Assembly: GCF_003058225.1 (NCBI RefSeq)
Contig: NZ_QBUG01000010.1
Span: 62,001-126,000 of the forward strand
DNA: 64,000 nt
Source of the DNA: Promicromonospora sp. AC04
Lineage (GTDB): Bacteria; Actinomycetota; Actinomycetes; Actinomycetales; Cellulomonadaceae
Reading direction: 5' to 3'
Shown here: positions 53,239-61,264 of the stretch, piece by piece
How the letters are laid out: every line of letters begins with the position of its first letter
How positions within the stretch are numbered: position 1 is the stretch's first letter
Translations under genes and position numbers: made by a program
Notes under the pieces: model-generated
What the model was told of the DNA's origin: nothing
The model's database searches: none
Seen by the model: the letters and a program-made list of their open reading frames with translations, nothing else

Positions 53239-53292
53239 GTTGCCGCGAAGAACTCGGCTCGAGGGCCCAGGGGGTTAGTTCTTCGCGGCAAC
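53239..53292 (-). promoter_or_regulatory. stem-loop in the leader of the D,D-peptidase gene
   Basis: Perfect 16-bp arms GTTGCCGCGAAGAACT (53239-53254) and complement (53277-53292) with a 22-nt loop. It lies upstream of the D,D-peptidase on its transcribed side, while the other neighbour is transcribed away from it, so it cannot be that gene's terminator. An attenuator or RNA control element is the natural reading. Confidence 0.5.
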
Positions 53293-53452
53293 GCTTCAAT
53301 CTTGAACGACCGTCCAAGAGTTATGTAACCCCCCATTCGGAGGCGTGCCTCACAAAAACAGCGCAGAGACCGTGGCGTAGGCGTGAAGGGTGGACAACCC
53401 GGGTGTGAGCGCTCACATTGAGGCGCGCGAGGCCATGCGTGAGACTTCGGGT

Positions 53453-54061
53453 ATGGCCCATCACGATCAGGCCGCGAACGGATCCGTGCCCACCCCCGCC
53501 GGACAACCCGTGACCGTGTCCATCCACCGCATCGTCAACCCCGACCACGTTCCCGAGGTCACCCGCTGGGTGCAGTCGGGCGTCAACCTCGCCAACCGCT
53601 GGGACGGCTTCCTCGGCTCAGGCTGGATCCGCGCCGCCGAGGGGTCGCGCGACTGGCACATGCTCTACCGCTTCGCCGACGCCGACCGGCTCGCCGCCTG
53701 GGAGCGGTCCACCGAGCGCCGCGACTGGCTCGCGCAGGGCACGGGGCTCGTCGAGGAGCTGCGCTACCAGCAGCGGACGGGCATCGAGGGCTGGTTCGAC
53801 GACCCGGCGCGGACGGACGAGCCGGCGGACGTCGCGGCCGTCGTCGTACCGCCGCGGTGGAAGCAGGCGACGAGCATCTGGCTCGGGTTCTTCCCGGTGA
53901 ACCTGCTGTTCACCGCCCTGTTCACCTATCTGGTGCCCGGGTGGGACGACGTGCCCCTCGTGCTCAAGGTGCTCGTCTCGACGCTGATCCTGACGCCGAT
54001 CATGGCGTACTGGGTGCTGCCCTGGGTGACTCGCCGCCTGCACGGCTGGCTGCACCGGTAG
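53453..54061 (+). CDS. antibiotic-biosynthesis-monooxygenase-like (ABM) domain membrane protein
   Basis: 202 aa from ATG 53453. An N-terminal ferredoxin-like ABM domain (VTVSIHRIVNPDHVPEVTRW, WIRAAEGSRDWHMLYRFAD) is followed by two C-terminal membrane helices (IWLGFFPVNLLFTALFTYLV and VLVSTLILTPIMAYWVLPW). This layout is a known conserved actinobacterial/proteobacterial type of unknown function. Upstream ATGs at 53390 and 53435 are possible but less likely. Confidence 0.8.
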   Translation: MAHHDQAANGSVPTPAGQPVTVSIHRIVNPDHVPEVTRWVQSGVNLANRWDGFLGSGWIRAAEGSRDWHMLYRFADADRLAAWERSTERRDWLAQGTGLVEELRYQQRTGIEGWFDDPARTDEPADVAAVVVPPRWKQATSIWLGFFPVNLLFTALFTYLVPGWDDVPLVLKVLVSTLILTPIMAYWVLPWVTRRLHGWLHR

Positions 54062-54075
54062 TGGTCCTTTGGCGT

Positions 54076-54115
54076 GTCAGGCATAGGGGCCACCCGGGTG
54101 ACCCGTATGCCTGAC
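54076..54115. terminator. bidirectional terminator
   Basis: GTCAGGCATA (54076-54085) and TATGCCTGAC (54106-54115) are perfect 10-bp arms. The loop contains CACCCGGGTG, itself a palindrome. It lies between the convergent ABM-like and GDPD genes. Confidence 0.7.
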
Positions 54116-54122
54116 CCGGAGA

Positions 54123-54971
54123 TCAGGCCCGGCCGGCTGCAACCCGCCTGACCGGTGCGCGTCGCGGACGCCGCAGCCGGATCCCGCCCCTGCCCGGCAC
54201 GGGCACGGACGCGGACTGGTCGGTCCGGCCCGCGAGCCAGCCGGTGAGCCGCTCCGGCCGGTCGGTGATGACGGCGTCGACGCCCTTGCCGTCGTCGGCC
54301 GTCACGAGGGTGGCCCACGCGGCCGGGTCGTTCGCGGTCCAGGACATCACCCGCAGGCCGGCGGCGTGCAGGCGGGACACGAGCCGCGGGCTGCCGGCCA
54401 CCGTCGAGACCGAGGGGTTGCAGGCGACGACGTGAAGCCGCTCGCACAGGCGCAACAGCCCGGGCGGGTCGAACGAGACGAGCAGGCCGCCCGGCAGGTG
54501 CGGTGCGACGTCGCGCACCGTGGCGACCGTGCCCGGCCAGAAGCTCTGCACCAGGACCCGGTTGTCGAACCCGGCGGCGTCGATGGTGGCGGCGACCCGC
54601 TCGACCTGCTCGGCGTTCCAGGAGCCCTTGAGCTCGAGCAGCAGGTCCGTGTCGGGGTGGCGGGCAAGCACGCCGAGCACGTCGTCGAGCGTGGGGACGC
54701 GCTGGCCCGCGAAGGCCGGAGCGAAGCGCGACCCGGCGTCGAGCCCGAGCACCTCGTCCGAGGTGAGGGCGGAGACCTTGCCGGTGCCGTCGGTGGTGGC
54801 GTCGACGGTCTCGTCGTGGATCACGGCGCCCACGCCGTCGGCGGTGGGCTGGAGATCGATCTCGACGGCGTCCGCGCCCGCGTGGCACGCGGCCTCGACC
54901 GCGGCGAGCGTGTTCTGCGGCGCCACCGCGGAGTACCCACGGTGGGCGATCACTGCGGGACGAGCGGCCAT
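54123..54971 (-). CDS. glycerophosphodiester phosphodiesterase
   Basis: 282 aa TIM-barrel GDPD. Catalytic pair and metal site: AHRGYSAVAPQNTLAA (His, Arg, Glu/Asn pocket), DAVEIDLQPTADGVGAVIHDE (Glu, Asp, His). It cleaves glycerophosphodiesters to glycerol-3-phosphate and alcohol. No signal peptide, so it is cytosolic. GGAGG lies 5 nt before ATG 54971. The C-terminal 25 residues are Arg/Pro-rich. Confidence 0.92.
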   Translation of the reverse strand: MAARPAVIAHRGYSAVAPQNTLAAVEAACHAGADAVEIDLQPTADGVGAVIHDETVDATTDGTGKVSALTSDEVLGLDAGSRFAPAFAGQRVPTLDDVLGVLARHPDTDLLLELKGSWNAEQVERVAATIDAAGFDNRVLVQSFWPGTVATVRDVAPHLPGGLLVSFDPPGLLRLCERLHVVACNPSVSTVAGSPRLVSRLHAAGLRVMSWTANDPAAWATLVTADDGKGVDAVITDRPERLTGWLAGRTDQSASVPVPGRGGIRLRRPRRAPVRRVAAGRA

Positions 54972-55152
54972 GCTGACCTCCGGTTCTGCGGTTCTGCCCG
55001 CCATGCTAGGCCGCCGCCGAAGGCCTTCCCAGCTCCCTGGTGCGAGTTCGGGGAGAGTTCCAGGACCGTTCACCGGGCGGCCCCGAGGGCGCCGTGTCGG
55101 CCAACCGGGCGAAACCCGCAGGATGCGCAGATTCTCAGCGCCGGGTGGTTTC

Positions 55153-55665
55153 ATGTGCGCCATGGTCCGACCTGTCATGCACGCTGCCCCCGGCCTCCGG
55201 GTCCGCGGAGGGCTCGCCGCCGTCATCGCGACGCTCGTCCTGCTCGCCGGCTGCTCCGCCGGAGCAGAAGGAGGGGCCGACGCCGAGGCGAGCGCGTCGC
55301 CGTCGGGCAGCGGGAGCGCCGCGCCGACCGAGACCTCGGACCCGGAAGCGCCCATGGACGCGAACCAGGCGTGTGCCGCCATGTACGTCAACGGCGACAA
55401 GACGCTCGAGGAGCGCATCGGTGCGGCGCTCGTCGGCGCGAGCGACGGGCTGGACGTCGCCGCCGCCGACCAGATGCACGCGATAGCGGTCGAGCTCGGG
55501 CGGCTCGAGCCGCGCGTGCCCGAGGAGTTCCAGGGCCCGGTGGAGAAGGTCCGGGTGCCGTTCCTCCAGCTCCAGGAAGCGCTCGACCTGGGCACGGAGC
55601 AGCAGATCGAGCTCGACGTCGCCTCGACGGTCGAGGGGCTCAAGCAGTATCAGAAGCTCTGCTGA
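55153..55665 (+). CDS. lipoprotein (hypothetical)
   Basis: About 170 aa. Signal peptide (LAAVIATLVLLAGCSAG) with lipobox LLAGC, a Ser/Glu/Pro-rich disordered stretch, then a helical domain with NQACAAMYVNGDKTLEERI and a final Cys (QKLC) that may pair with Cys in NQAC. ATG 55153 or 55162 may be used. It overlaps the opposing FAD-oxidase gene by 26 nt at the 3' ends. The function is unknown. Confidence 0.75.
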   Translation: MCAMVRPVMHAAPGLRVRGGLAAVIATLVLLAGCSAGAEGGADAEASASPSGSGSAAPTETSDPEAPMDANQACAAMYVNGDKTLEERIGAALVGASDGLDVAAADQMHAIAVELGRLEPRVPEEFQGPVEKVRVPFLQLQEALDLGTEQQIELDVASTVEGLKQYQKLC

Positions 55666-57088
55666 GGTCCTCGAAGATGCCCTGACCCGGCGTGAGCACC
55701 CGGCGCGGGTCGTAGCGGAGCTTGGCGCGCAGGACCGCCGGCCAGCGGTCACCGTAGTGGATGCGCCAGTCGGCAGGGCTCAGGTGCAGGGCGTTGACCG
55801 GGTACTGGGTGCCGCCGGCGGCGAGGACCCGGGCGTACAGCGCGTCGTTCTCGGCGATCAGGCGCTCCGCCTCGGCGCCGTTGGGCGGGCTCACCGCGCG
55901 CAGGAGCGCGAGCAGGAAGAAGACCGGGCCGTCCGGGACCATCACCTGGGGCCGGGTGATTGGCGCCCGGCTGGTCGGGTACAGCAGGGCGACGCCGCCG
56001 GCGTCGGCCGGGGTGAGCGTGGTGAGGAGGTCCGTGACGATCTCGTCAGTGGCCGCGTCCGGGATGAACGCGTTGAGCCACGGCCCGGGCAGGCGGAGGG
56101 CCTCGATCTGCTCGACGGTCTCGTAGATGCGGTTCAGCCACTCGAAGTACGGGACGTCCACGACGTCGATGCCGGACGGGTCGAGGCCGGCCAGCAGGGC
56201 GTCGTCGTCGGGCGGCTGGGTCGTGAACCACGCCCCGCCCTCCAGGACGAAGGCGAAGCCGTCGTCGTCCGTGGGGACGAGCTGTCCCTCCAGGTAGCCG
56301 AAGCGGCCGTCGGCCAGGGCCGTGCGCTGCGCCGCGGTCAGGTCCGTGATCAGCGGGTAGGTCAGCGTGTAGATGCGCGCCATGCTGGGAGCGGGCACGA
56401 GCCGGACCGTGGCGCGCACGATGACGGCGAACTGGCCCAGCCCGCCGAGCACCGCCTCGAACAGGTCGGGCTGGTGGTCGGCGGAGCAGGTGACCAGGTG
56501 GCCTTCGCCCGTGACCACCTCGAGCTCGAGCGTGTTGTCGGCGATCGTCCCGAAGTGCTGGGAGGCGCCGCCGATCCCGCCGACGCAGAGCGTGCCGCCC
56601 ACGGACAGGCCCAGGTAGTCGGTGCTGACGGGCGGCGCGACGCCGTCGGTCAGGGTGGCGCGGATCAGGTCGAGCCACTGCACACCGGCGTCGACCACTG
56701 CCCGGTCGGGTGCGATCTCGTGGATCGTGGCCAGGGTCCGCGAGTCGATCACGACGCCGCCGTCGGCCTGCGCCTGGCCGAACGTCGAGTGGCCCTGGCC
56801 GCGCACGGCCACCGTGAGCCGGTGCTCGTTCGCGAACCGGACCACGGCGACCACGTCGTCGACCGAGCCAGGGCGCAGCACCGCCCGGGGGCGGTGGTGG
56901 GCCAGGTGCCCGTAGTCGGTGGCGGCCTCGGTGAGCGACTCCTCGTCGGTGACGAGCTCGCCGTCGAGACGGGGGATCTGAATCGCTGCGGAGTTCTCCG
57001 GGAGGCTGGTGAGCCAGCGCGAGGTCACCGGGTCGAAAGCGACGACGGCGGCGCCTGCCAGGAATGTACGGCGATCGAGCTGTGCCAT
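55640..57088 (-). CDS. Tat-exported FAD oxidoreductase, cytokinin-dehydrogenase-like
   Basis: 482 aa. Twin-arginine signal (LDRRTFLAGAAVVA, about 5-18). FAD-binding PCMH domain (about 60-240): AVRGQGHSTFGQAQ, where the His is in the place of the covalent flavin site, and LGLSVGGTLCVGGIGG. The C-terminal half resembles the cytokinin-binding domain of cytokinin oxidases (VFFLLALLRAVSP, NALHLSPADWRIHYGDRWP, YDPRRVLTPGQGIF). It would be exported folded with FAD. The plant-hormone substrate is suggested by the domain, not proven. Confidence 0.85.
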   Translation of the reverse strand: MAQLDRRTFLAGAAVVAFDPVTSRWLTSLPENSAAIQIPRLDGELVTDEESLTEAATDYGHLAHHRPRAVLRPGSVDDVVAVVRFANEHRLTVAVRGQGHSTFGQAQADGGVVIDSRTLATIHEIAPDRAVVDAGVQWLDLIRATLTDGVAPPVSTDYLGLSVGGTLCVGGIGGASQHFGTIADNTLELEVVTGEGHLVTCSADHQPDLFEAVLGGLGQFAVIVRATVRLVPAPSMARIYTLTYPLITDLTAAQRTALADGRFGYLEGQLVPTDDDGFAFVLEGGAWFTTQPPDDDALLAGLDPSGIDVVDVPYFEWLNRIYETVEQIEALRLPGPWLNAFIPDAATDEIVTDLLTTLTPADAGGVALLYPTSRAPITRPQVMVPDGPVFFLLALLRAVSPPNGAEAERLIAENDALYARVLAAGGTQYPVNALHLSPADWRIHYGDRWPAVLRAKLRYDPRRVLTPGQGIFEDLSRASDTA

Positions 57089-57169
57089 GTGAGCCCCTCA
57101 GCGTCAGGTCGGGCGACCACGGTACAGGCCGGAGCGCGCGCGGAGTGGGAACGTTCGGTGGACGTGGTG

Positions 57170-57688
57170 TCACGACAGGCCCGCGAGACGGTAGGCGACG
57201 AGGCTGCCGGCCACGGCGACGTTCAGGCTCGCGCCCCAGCCGACCATCGGGATCTCGACGCACTCGTCGACGCCCGTGAGGACGTCGTCGGGAACGCCGT
57301 TGTGCTCGTGGCCGAGCAGCAGAACCGTCGGGATCCGGGCGGGCTCGAGGCGGGACAGGGGCGTGGCTCCGTCAGCCAGCTCGACGGCGACGAGCCTGAA
57401 GCCGCCGGCGCGCTGCTCGTCGAGCCAGTGCTCCTTGGACGGCGCCACCCAGTGGATGCAGGGCCGTCGCCCGCGCAGGGTGTCACCCCTGGCCAGGGCT
57501 TCCTTGTAGTGCGGGGTACGGGGAACGGCGAGGCACGCGCCGACGGCGTCGCAGGTGCGCAGCAGCGTCCCGAGGTTCGCGTCGTACGCCACCCAGAGCG
57601 GGGCAACGATGAGGTGGCCCCAGCAGCCGTGCTGCCGAGCGCGTCGCTGTCGGCGGAGCTCGGTGGGCTTCGACTTGGACCCGCTCAC
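57170..57688 (-). CDS. SpoU/TrmH-family RNA 2'-O-methyltransferase
   Basis: 172 aa SPOUT domain without an N-terminal RNA-binding extension. Motif 1 NLGTLLRTCDAVG, motif 2 VLLLGHEHNGVPDD, motif 3 EIPMVGWGASLNVAVAGSLVAYRL (SAM knot). It methylates a ribose in tRNA or rRNA; the target is unclear. GTG start at 57688. It is the last chromosomal gene before the attachment scar. Confidence 0.88.
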   Translation of the reverse strand: MSGSKSKPTELRRQRRARQHGCWGHLIVAPLWVAYDANLGTLLRTCDAVGACLAVPRTPHYKEALARGDTLRGRRPCIHWVAPSKEHWLDEQRAGGFRLVAVELADGATPLSRLEPARIPTVLLLGHEHNGVPDDVLTGVDECVEIPMVGWGASLNVAVAGSLVAYRLAGLS

Positions 57689-57923
57689 CGGATCGTGGTG
57701 GTGGCTCCCGGAAGAGTGAACATGCGTGGGTGCCTTTCAGCGGCGGCACCGGTCCATCGAAGGCGGCGTGAAGATCGCCGAGGAGTCGCTGACGGTACAC
57801 CGAGGGATGTGGTCGTGACCAGTGCTTTCGCGCGTGCATCGCACACTTCGTCGCACATCTACGGGCGGTGGTCCGCCCCGCCAGGAGACGAGCGGAGACG
57901 GATGGGTGATCAGGGCGTTGCTG

Positions 57924-57961
57924 TGGTGGGCCCCCCGGGGATCGAACCCGGAACCCGCGGA
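57924..57961 (-). mobile_element. tRNA 3'-end fragment: probable left attachment site (attL) of an integrative element
   Basis: On the minus strand TCCGC-GGGTT-CCGGG-TTCGATC-CCCGG-GGGGCCC-A-CCA is a complete anticodon-stem-3' to CCA half of a tRNA (T-arm CCGGG/CCCGG, acceptor strand GGGGCCC, discriminator A, CCA). It resembles a tRNA-Lys. The sequence before it has no matching 5' half. Integrases that target tRNA 3' ends leave exactly such a fragment at the far end. Its orientation puts the element to the right, with the intact tRNA beyond 64000. Confidence 0.78.
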
Positions 57962-58355
57962 GTCCTGTCAAAGGCGGGGCGTGAGCACTTTTGGCCCGTG
58001 ACCGCTCGGGATGCGCTGCGGTTCGTCATGGACGTTTGTGGTTACTCGTCACCCGCGACGTCACCCTTCCTATCGCGGCCGTGGGTGGGCATCGCCCGGC
58101 TCCCTGCTGCGTCTTGTCGACGTCGGATCGGGTCAAGGGTGGGCGGAGCCCATCGCGCGCGACGCGTAGCGCCCTTGATGCGGTCCGACGTCGATAAGAA
58201 CCTCCGAGAGCCGGTCGTTGCCTGTCTCGTGAGAACTACCGCGCCACAGCTCGGCGCAACCCTGTCGTCGTCGGGCGGGCGGTTGTTAGGCGGGTTCGGG
58301 ACCGTTCTGGTTACGGATGCCGTCCGCCGTGACCGTCCGCGATCTACGGGCCAGA
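57962..58355. other. 394-nt non-coding border of the element with inverted repeat
   Basis: No believable gene. It carries an imperfect inverted repeat: 58116-58139 (GTCGACGTCGGATCGGGTCAAGGG) read against 58172-58195 matches at 20 of 24 positions, spacing 32 nt. Because it lies next to the attachment fragment, it may be a recombinase or transfer-related site. Confidence 0.55.
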
Positions 58356-58383
58356 TTCACAGCGATGCATGCGAACGTATGAT
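58356..58383 (+). promoter_or_regulatory. promoter for a leaderless gene
   Basis: TTCACA (58356-58361), 16-bp spacer, TATGAT (58378-58383). The expected transcription start 7 nt later is 58390, which is the GTG start of the next gene. Confidence 0.65.
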
Positions 58384-58389
58384 CGAATC

Positions 58390-58674
58390 GTGCACTACAC
58401 CGATCGACGGGACGCGTGGGACGCCTACCGGGACATCTGGCAGCGGATCACGAACGCGTATGAGATCCCGCCGCGTCGCTCGCAGCGTGACTGTCAGATC
58501 GCGGTCGCCGCGCGGTTGGTCTGGGAGCGTGACGGCGTCGAGTTCCTGGACACGACGGCCTACGCCTGGTCGGGTGACCTGGTCTTGGTCGAGGTGCTCG
58601 ATCATCGCATTCGGTCCAATGGCGTATGGGTCCACAAGAGTGACGTCCGGCGGCGGCCAGCTCGTGAGCGGTGA
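58390..58674 (+). CDS. small hypothetical protein of the element (leaderless)
   Basis: 94 aa from GTG 58390. Contains AWDAYRDIWQRITNAYEIPPR, QRDCQIAVAARLVWERDGVEF and WSGDLVLVEVLDHRIRSNGVWV. No family recognised. An in-frame ATG at 58369 would place the start upstream of the -10 box, so the GTG is preferred. It is followed by its own terminator. Confidence 0.6.
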   Translation: MHYTDRRDAWDAYRDIWQRITNAYEIPPRRSQRDCQIAVAARLVWERDGVEFLDTTAYAWSGDLVLVEVLDHRIRSNGVWVHKSDVRRRPARER

Positions 58675-58707
58675 CGAGCTGCCTCCTCGAGCCTGACTCG
58701 GCCTCAC

Positions 58708-58752
58708 GACGAACAGGACGGTCCTGGTACTGAAACCGGGACCGTCTTCGTC
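58708..58752 (+). terminator. terminator after the small element gene
   Basis: GACGGTCCTGGT (58717-58728) pairs with ACCGGGACCGTC (58735-58746) with one G-U, extended by GACGAA (58708-58713)/TTCGTC (58747-58752) across a 3-nt bulge. TTCGTCATGTCT follows. Confidence 0.7.
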
Positions 58753-58920
58753 ATGTCTGGGGCCGGTAGGCCGTCGGGGTGCGGTGGGGTGCGCGCAGGG
58801 CGCGCAGCGCCCGGAGCGCGGGGCCCCATCGCGGGCCCCCGCCGGCCGGACGGCCCAGCGCGGCGCAGCCGCGCCTTGAGCCAGTAAAGAAAGTCCTCAC
58901 AACGAGATTCGCGATCCGAG

Positions 58921-61101
58921 CTAGGGTTCACCGTCCATGAGCTGATCGTCCACTGCGGCACTCAACCTGTCCTGCGACGCCGCCGTCGCGATCCGCGCGT
59001 GATCGAGGGCGTCCCGGACCTCGCGCCGGATTCTCAGCTCGCTATATCCGGCGTACTTCTGCCGGGTCTCGCTCGCGATCTTCATCAGTTCATGCGGGAC
59101 GTTCTCGAATCTCCTAATCTCGATAGTGACCGGGAGGGGCGAGATATCTTGAGTTTCTGGCCTACGACGAAGCGGTCCGAAGCGCAGCATCTGCGAAAAA
59201 TAGTCTGGGCTGATTGCGGGCGAATGCGGAGCTTCATCACCCAACTTGTCCTTCAACCACGTCTGCAGTTTGAAGGCAGTTCGATCTAGGGTGAGGAGCC
59301 AGGCTGTGTAACCTAATGGGGATGCCTGGGCGCGCTTGCGATACTCGATGACGCCAACCACATTCTCCACATCATGCTCCGCCAGCTTATCCACAGTACC
59401 GATGTTCATCGTCGATCCCTGCCGACGCTTAGAGTGCGAATCTATCCAAAGTTCTTGCACAGCTCCCCTGAGCGCGATTTCCGCGACGTCGGAATACTCG
59501 GACAGGTCTCGCCGCTCGATTCCAAAGCGCCCCTTGAGCGCCTCAGTGATATCAAGCTCCGGGCGATGGTTGCCCCGGAACTCCGCCACCCATTCGGAAA
59601 GTTCCTCTTCGGCGCGGCCCGACGACATGTATGCCGAGAGTACGTACGGGATGCGGTCGCGCCACTCTGCGCCCAGCTTCACGCAGAGCAGACAGTTGGA
59701 GAGATGGTGGCTTATCTCTTCGATGACACCAAGCGTCACGTACAGCTTCAGGCCTGACTCACGGGCGGCAACGAAAAGAGCCGTAAACGGCCTCTCTTCC
59801 TCCTCATCAAAAGCAGTCTCAGCGATAAGAGGCAAGACCGCTGAGGTGTCGAGCCATATCTCGCCGCCATCAAAGACCTTGGACAGCACCTTCTGCACAT
59901 CAGGAGTCTGCTGAAGGAACGCCATGAGCGTGTAGGCGTCCATAATCCGTCTGAGATAGTTACGCGTCCGATCCGACGGCATCGACAAGACCGTCACGAT
60001 CGCAGTTGCGGCCTGTTCAGTTCTCACCCGGAAATCTAGCTCGTAGGAAGCCAGGTTCTCCGAGACGTCGCGCATTGCAATATCGGCCAACGATCCCTGG
60101 GCAATCGAGTTAGCAAACGACTCCCCGCTCTCAAGCAAAAGGCGCTCTAGCCCACCACGGAGCCGTTCGGCCTCCTCAGCCAGCGCTGTGGGTGAATCGT
60201 CGAGCTCGTCATTAATCCCGAAGAGAGCTGCTGAGAGGTCGCGCTCAAGCTCCTCCTGTTCGAGCAGGAACTCAGCTGCACCTGCCCGCCATTGGGTAGA
60301 ACTTTCGTAGCTAACGTGGTAACTGTCGCTCCCGCGAATATGCTTTATCGGCCCTCGCTTCTTCGAGAGGCGCGAAAGCGCACTCGCAGTGAGGGCTCTA
60401 ACCTGCTGAGGCTTCGAGGTTGCAAGCATCCGCTCGACCGCCGCACACACCTGGTCTTTTGTGCGCGCCGATTCTGCTGATGTTTCAATCAAAGCCGCCT
60501 GCACGAGTGCGTCGAAACATGTCTTTGTGAGTGACTGGTCGGATTTTCTATCACTGTCATTGAGCGCGAGCTGCAGTAGAGCAACCTTGCTCTCGTCTTG
60601 CGTGATCGGAGTTACGATCTGGTCAATGATGTTCCGCTTCTTGAGAAACGGTTCGACAATCATCTGCGCAAGTTCTTCACTTGCGGTACGTCGGACCGCC
60701 GAGTCGGCTTCGCGTTCAATGAACCAGTTTCGATCCCTCAGGTCCACCTGAATGCCGTGCTTGTCCCATATATCCTCGCGAAGTTGGTCAATCTGCGCTC
60801 CAATTTCTCGGCTCGTGCAATAGATCAAGCGATTGGCACCGGGCCAGGTCGTCCCGATCCTCTCGATCGTGTCCTTGATCTTTTCTTTCCAGTTGGCCGT
60901 AACGGAGTACTGGAAAACAGTCTTCGGAAGCTCGTTAAGGCGAAATACTTCCGCATCTCTCCCCCCGTCACCGCTAGGGGATGCCGTTGTGCGTATCGCC
61001 GGAAAGTCCGAGGCGAGGAACTCTGATGCGAATTTCTCAAAGTAGCGCCACTCGCCTGGACCCAACTTTTCGAGTGCTAGTTCGAGTCTGGGATTCACCA
61101 T
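58921..61101 (-). CDS. Mrr-like nuclease/PIN-domain fusion, candidate defence effector
   Basis: 726 aa. N-terminal restriction-like domain (about 1-130): GDGGRDAEV (44-52) and FQYSVTANWKEKI with Gln64 match the D..QxK core of Mrr nucleases, though Ser66 replaces the usual Lys and Lys72 may substitute. RLIYCTSREIG and LRDRNWFIER are typical of such N-domains in STAND defence proteins. The middle (about 170-400) is helical and may form a winged helix. The C-terminal half is a PIN nuclease: Asp418 (WLDTSAVLPL), Glu461/462, Asp577 (LAEHDVEN) and Asp606 (LLTLDRTA) form a full acidic set. There is no NTPase motif. GC is far below that of neighbours, a sign of recent transfer. Confidence 0.75.
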   Translation of the reverse strand: MVNPRLELALEKLGPGEWRYFEKFASEFLASDFPAIRTTASPSGDGGRDAEVFRLNELPKTVFQYSVTANWKEKIKDTIERIGTTWPGANRLIYCTSREIGAQIDQLREDIWDKHGIQVDLRDRNWFIEREADSAVRRTASEELAQMIVEPFLKKRNIIDQIVTPITQDESKVALLQLALNDSDRKSDQSLTKTCFDALVQAALIETSAESARTKDQVCAAVERMLATSKPQQVRALTASALSRLSKKRGPIKHIRGSDSYHVSYESSTQWRAGAAEFLLEQEELERDLSAALFGINDELDDSPTALAEEAERLRGGLERLLLESGESFANSIAQGSLADIAMRDVSENLASYELDFRVRTEQAATAIVTVLSMPSDRTRNYLRRIMDAYTLMAFLQQTPDVQKVLSKVFDGGEIWLDTSAVLPLIAETAFDEEEERPFTALFVAARESGLKLYVTLGVIEEISHHLSNCLLCVKLGAEWRDRIPYVLSAYMSSGRAEEELSEWVAEFRGNHRPELDITEALKGRFGIERRDLSEYSDVAEIALRGAVQELWIDSHSKRRQGSTMNIGTVDKLAEHDVENVVGVIEYRKRAQASPLGYTAWLLTLDRTAFKLQTWLKDKLGDEAPHSPAISPDYFSQMLRFGPLRRRPETQDISPLPVTIEIRRFENVPHELMKIASETRQKYAGYSELRIRREVRDALDHARIATAASQDRLSAAVDDQLMDGEP

Positions 61102-61264
61102 GAAGAGATGCTAGCGGTGTACGCCTTAGCTGCGCACTCACTCACGAGGCCTCTGTCGGAAGATCACCCTCGTCGCGATTGCGACTGAAATATATGCGAG
61201 TGCATCAATATGGAGAGGCCTGGCTGTCGTGTGGCGTAGACGCTCAGGCGGAAGGGGAAGATTG

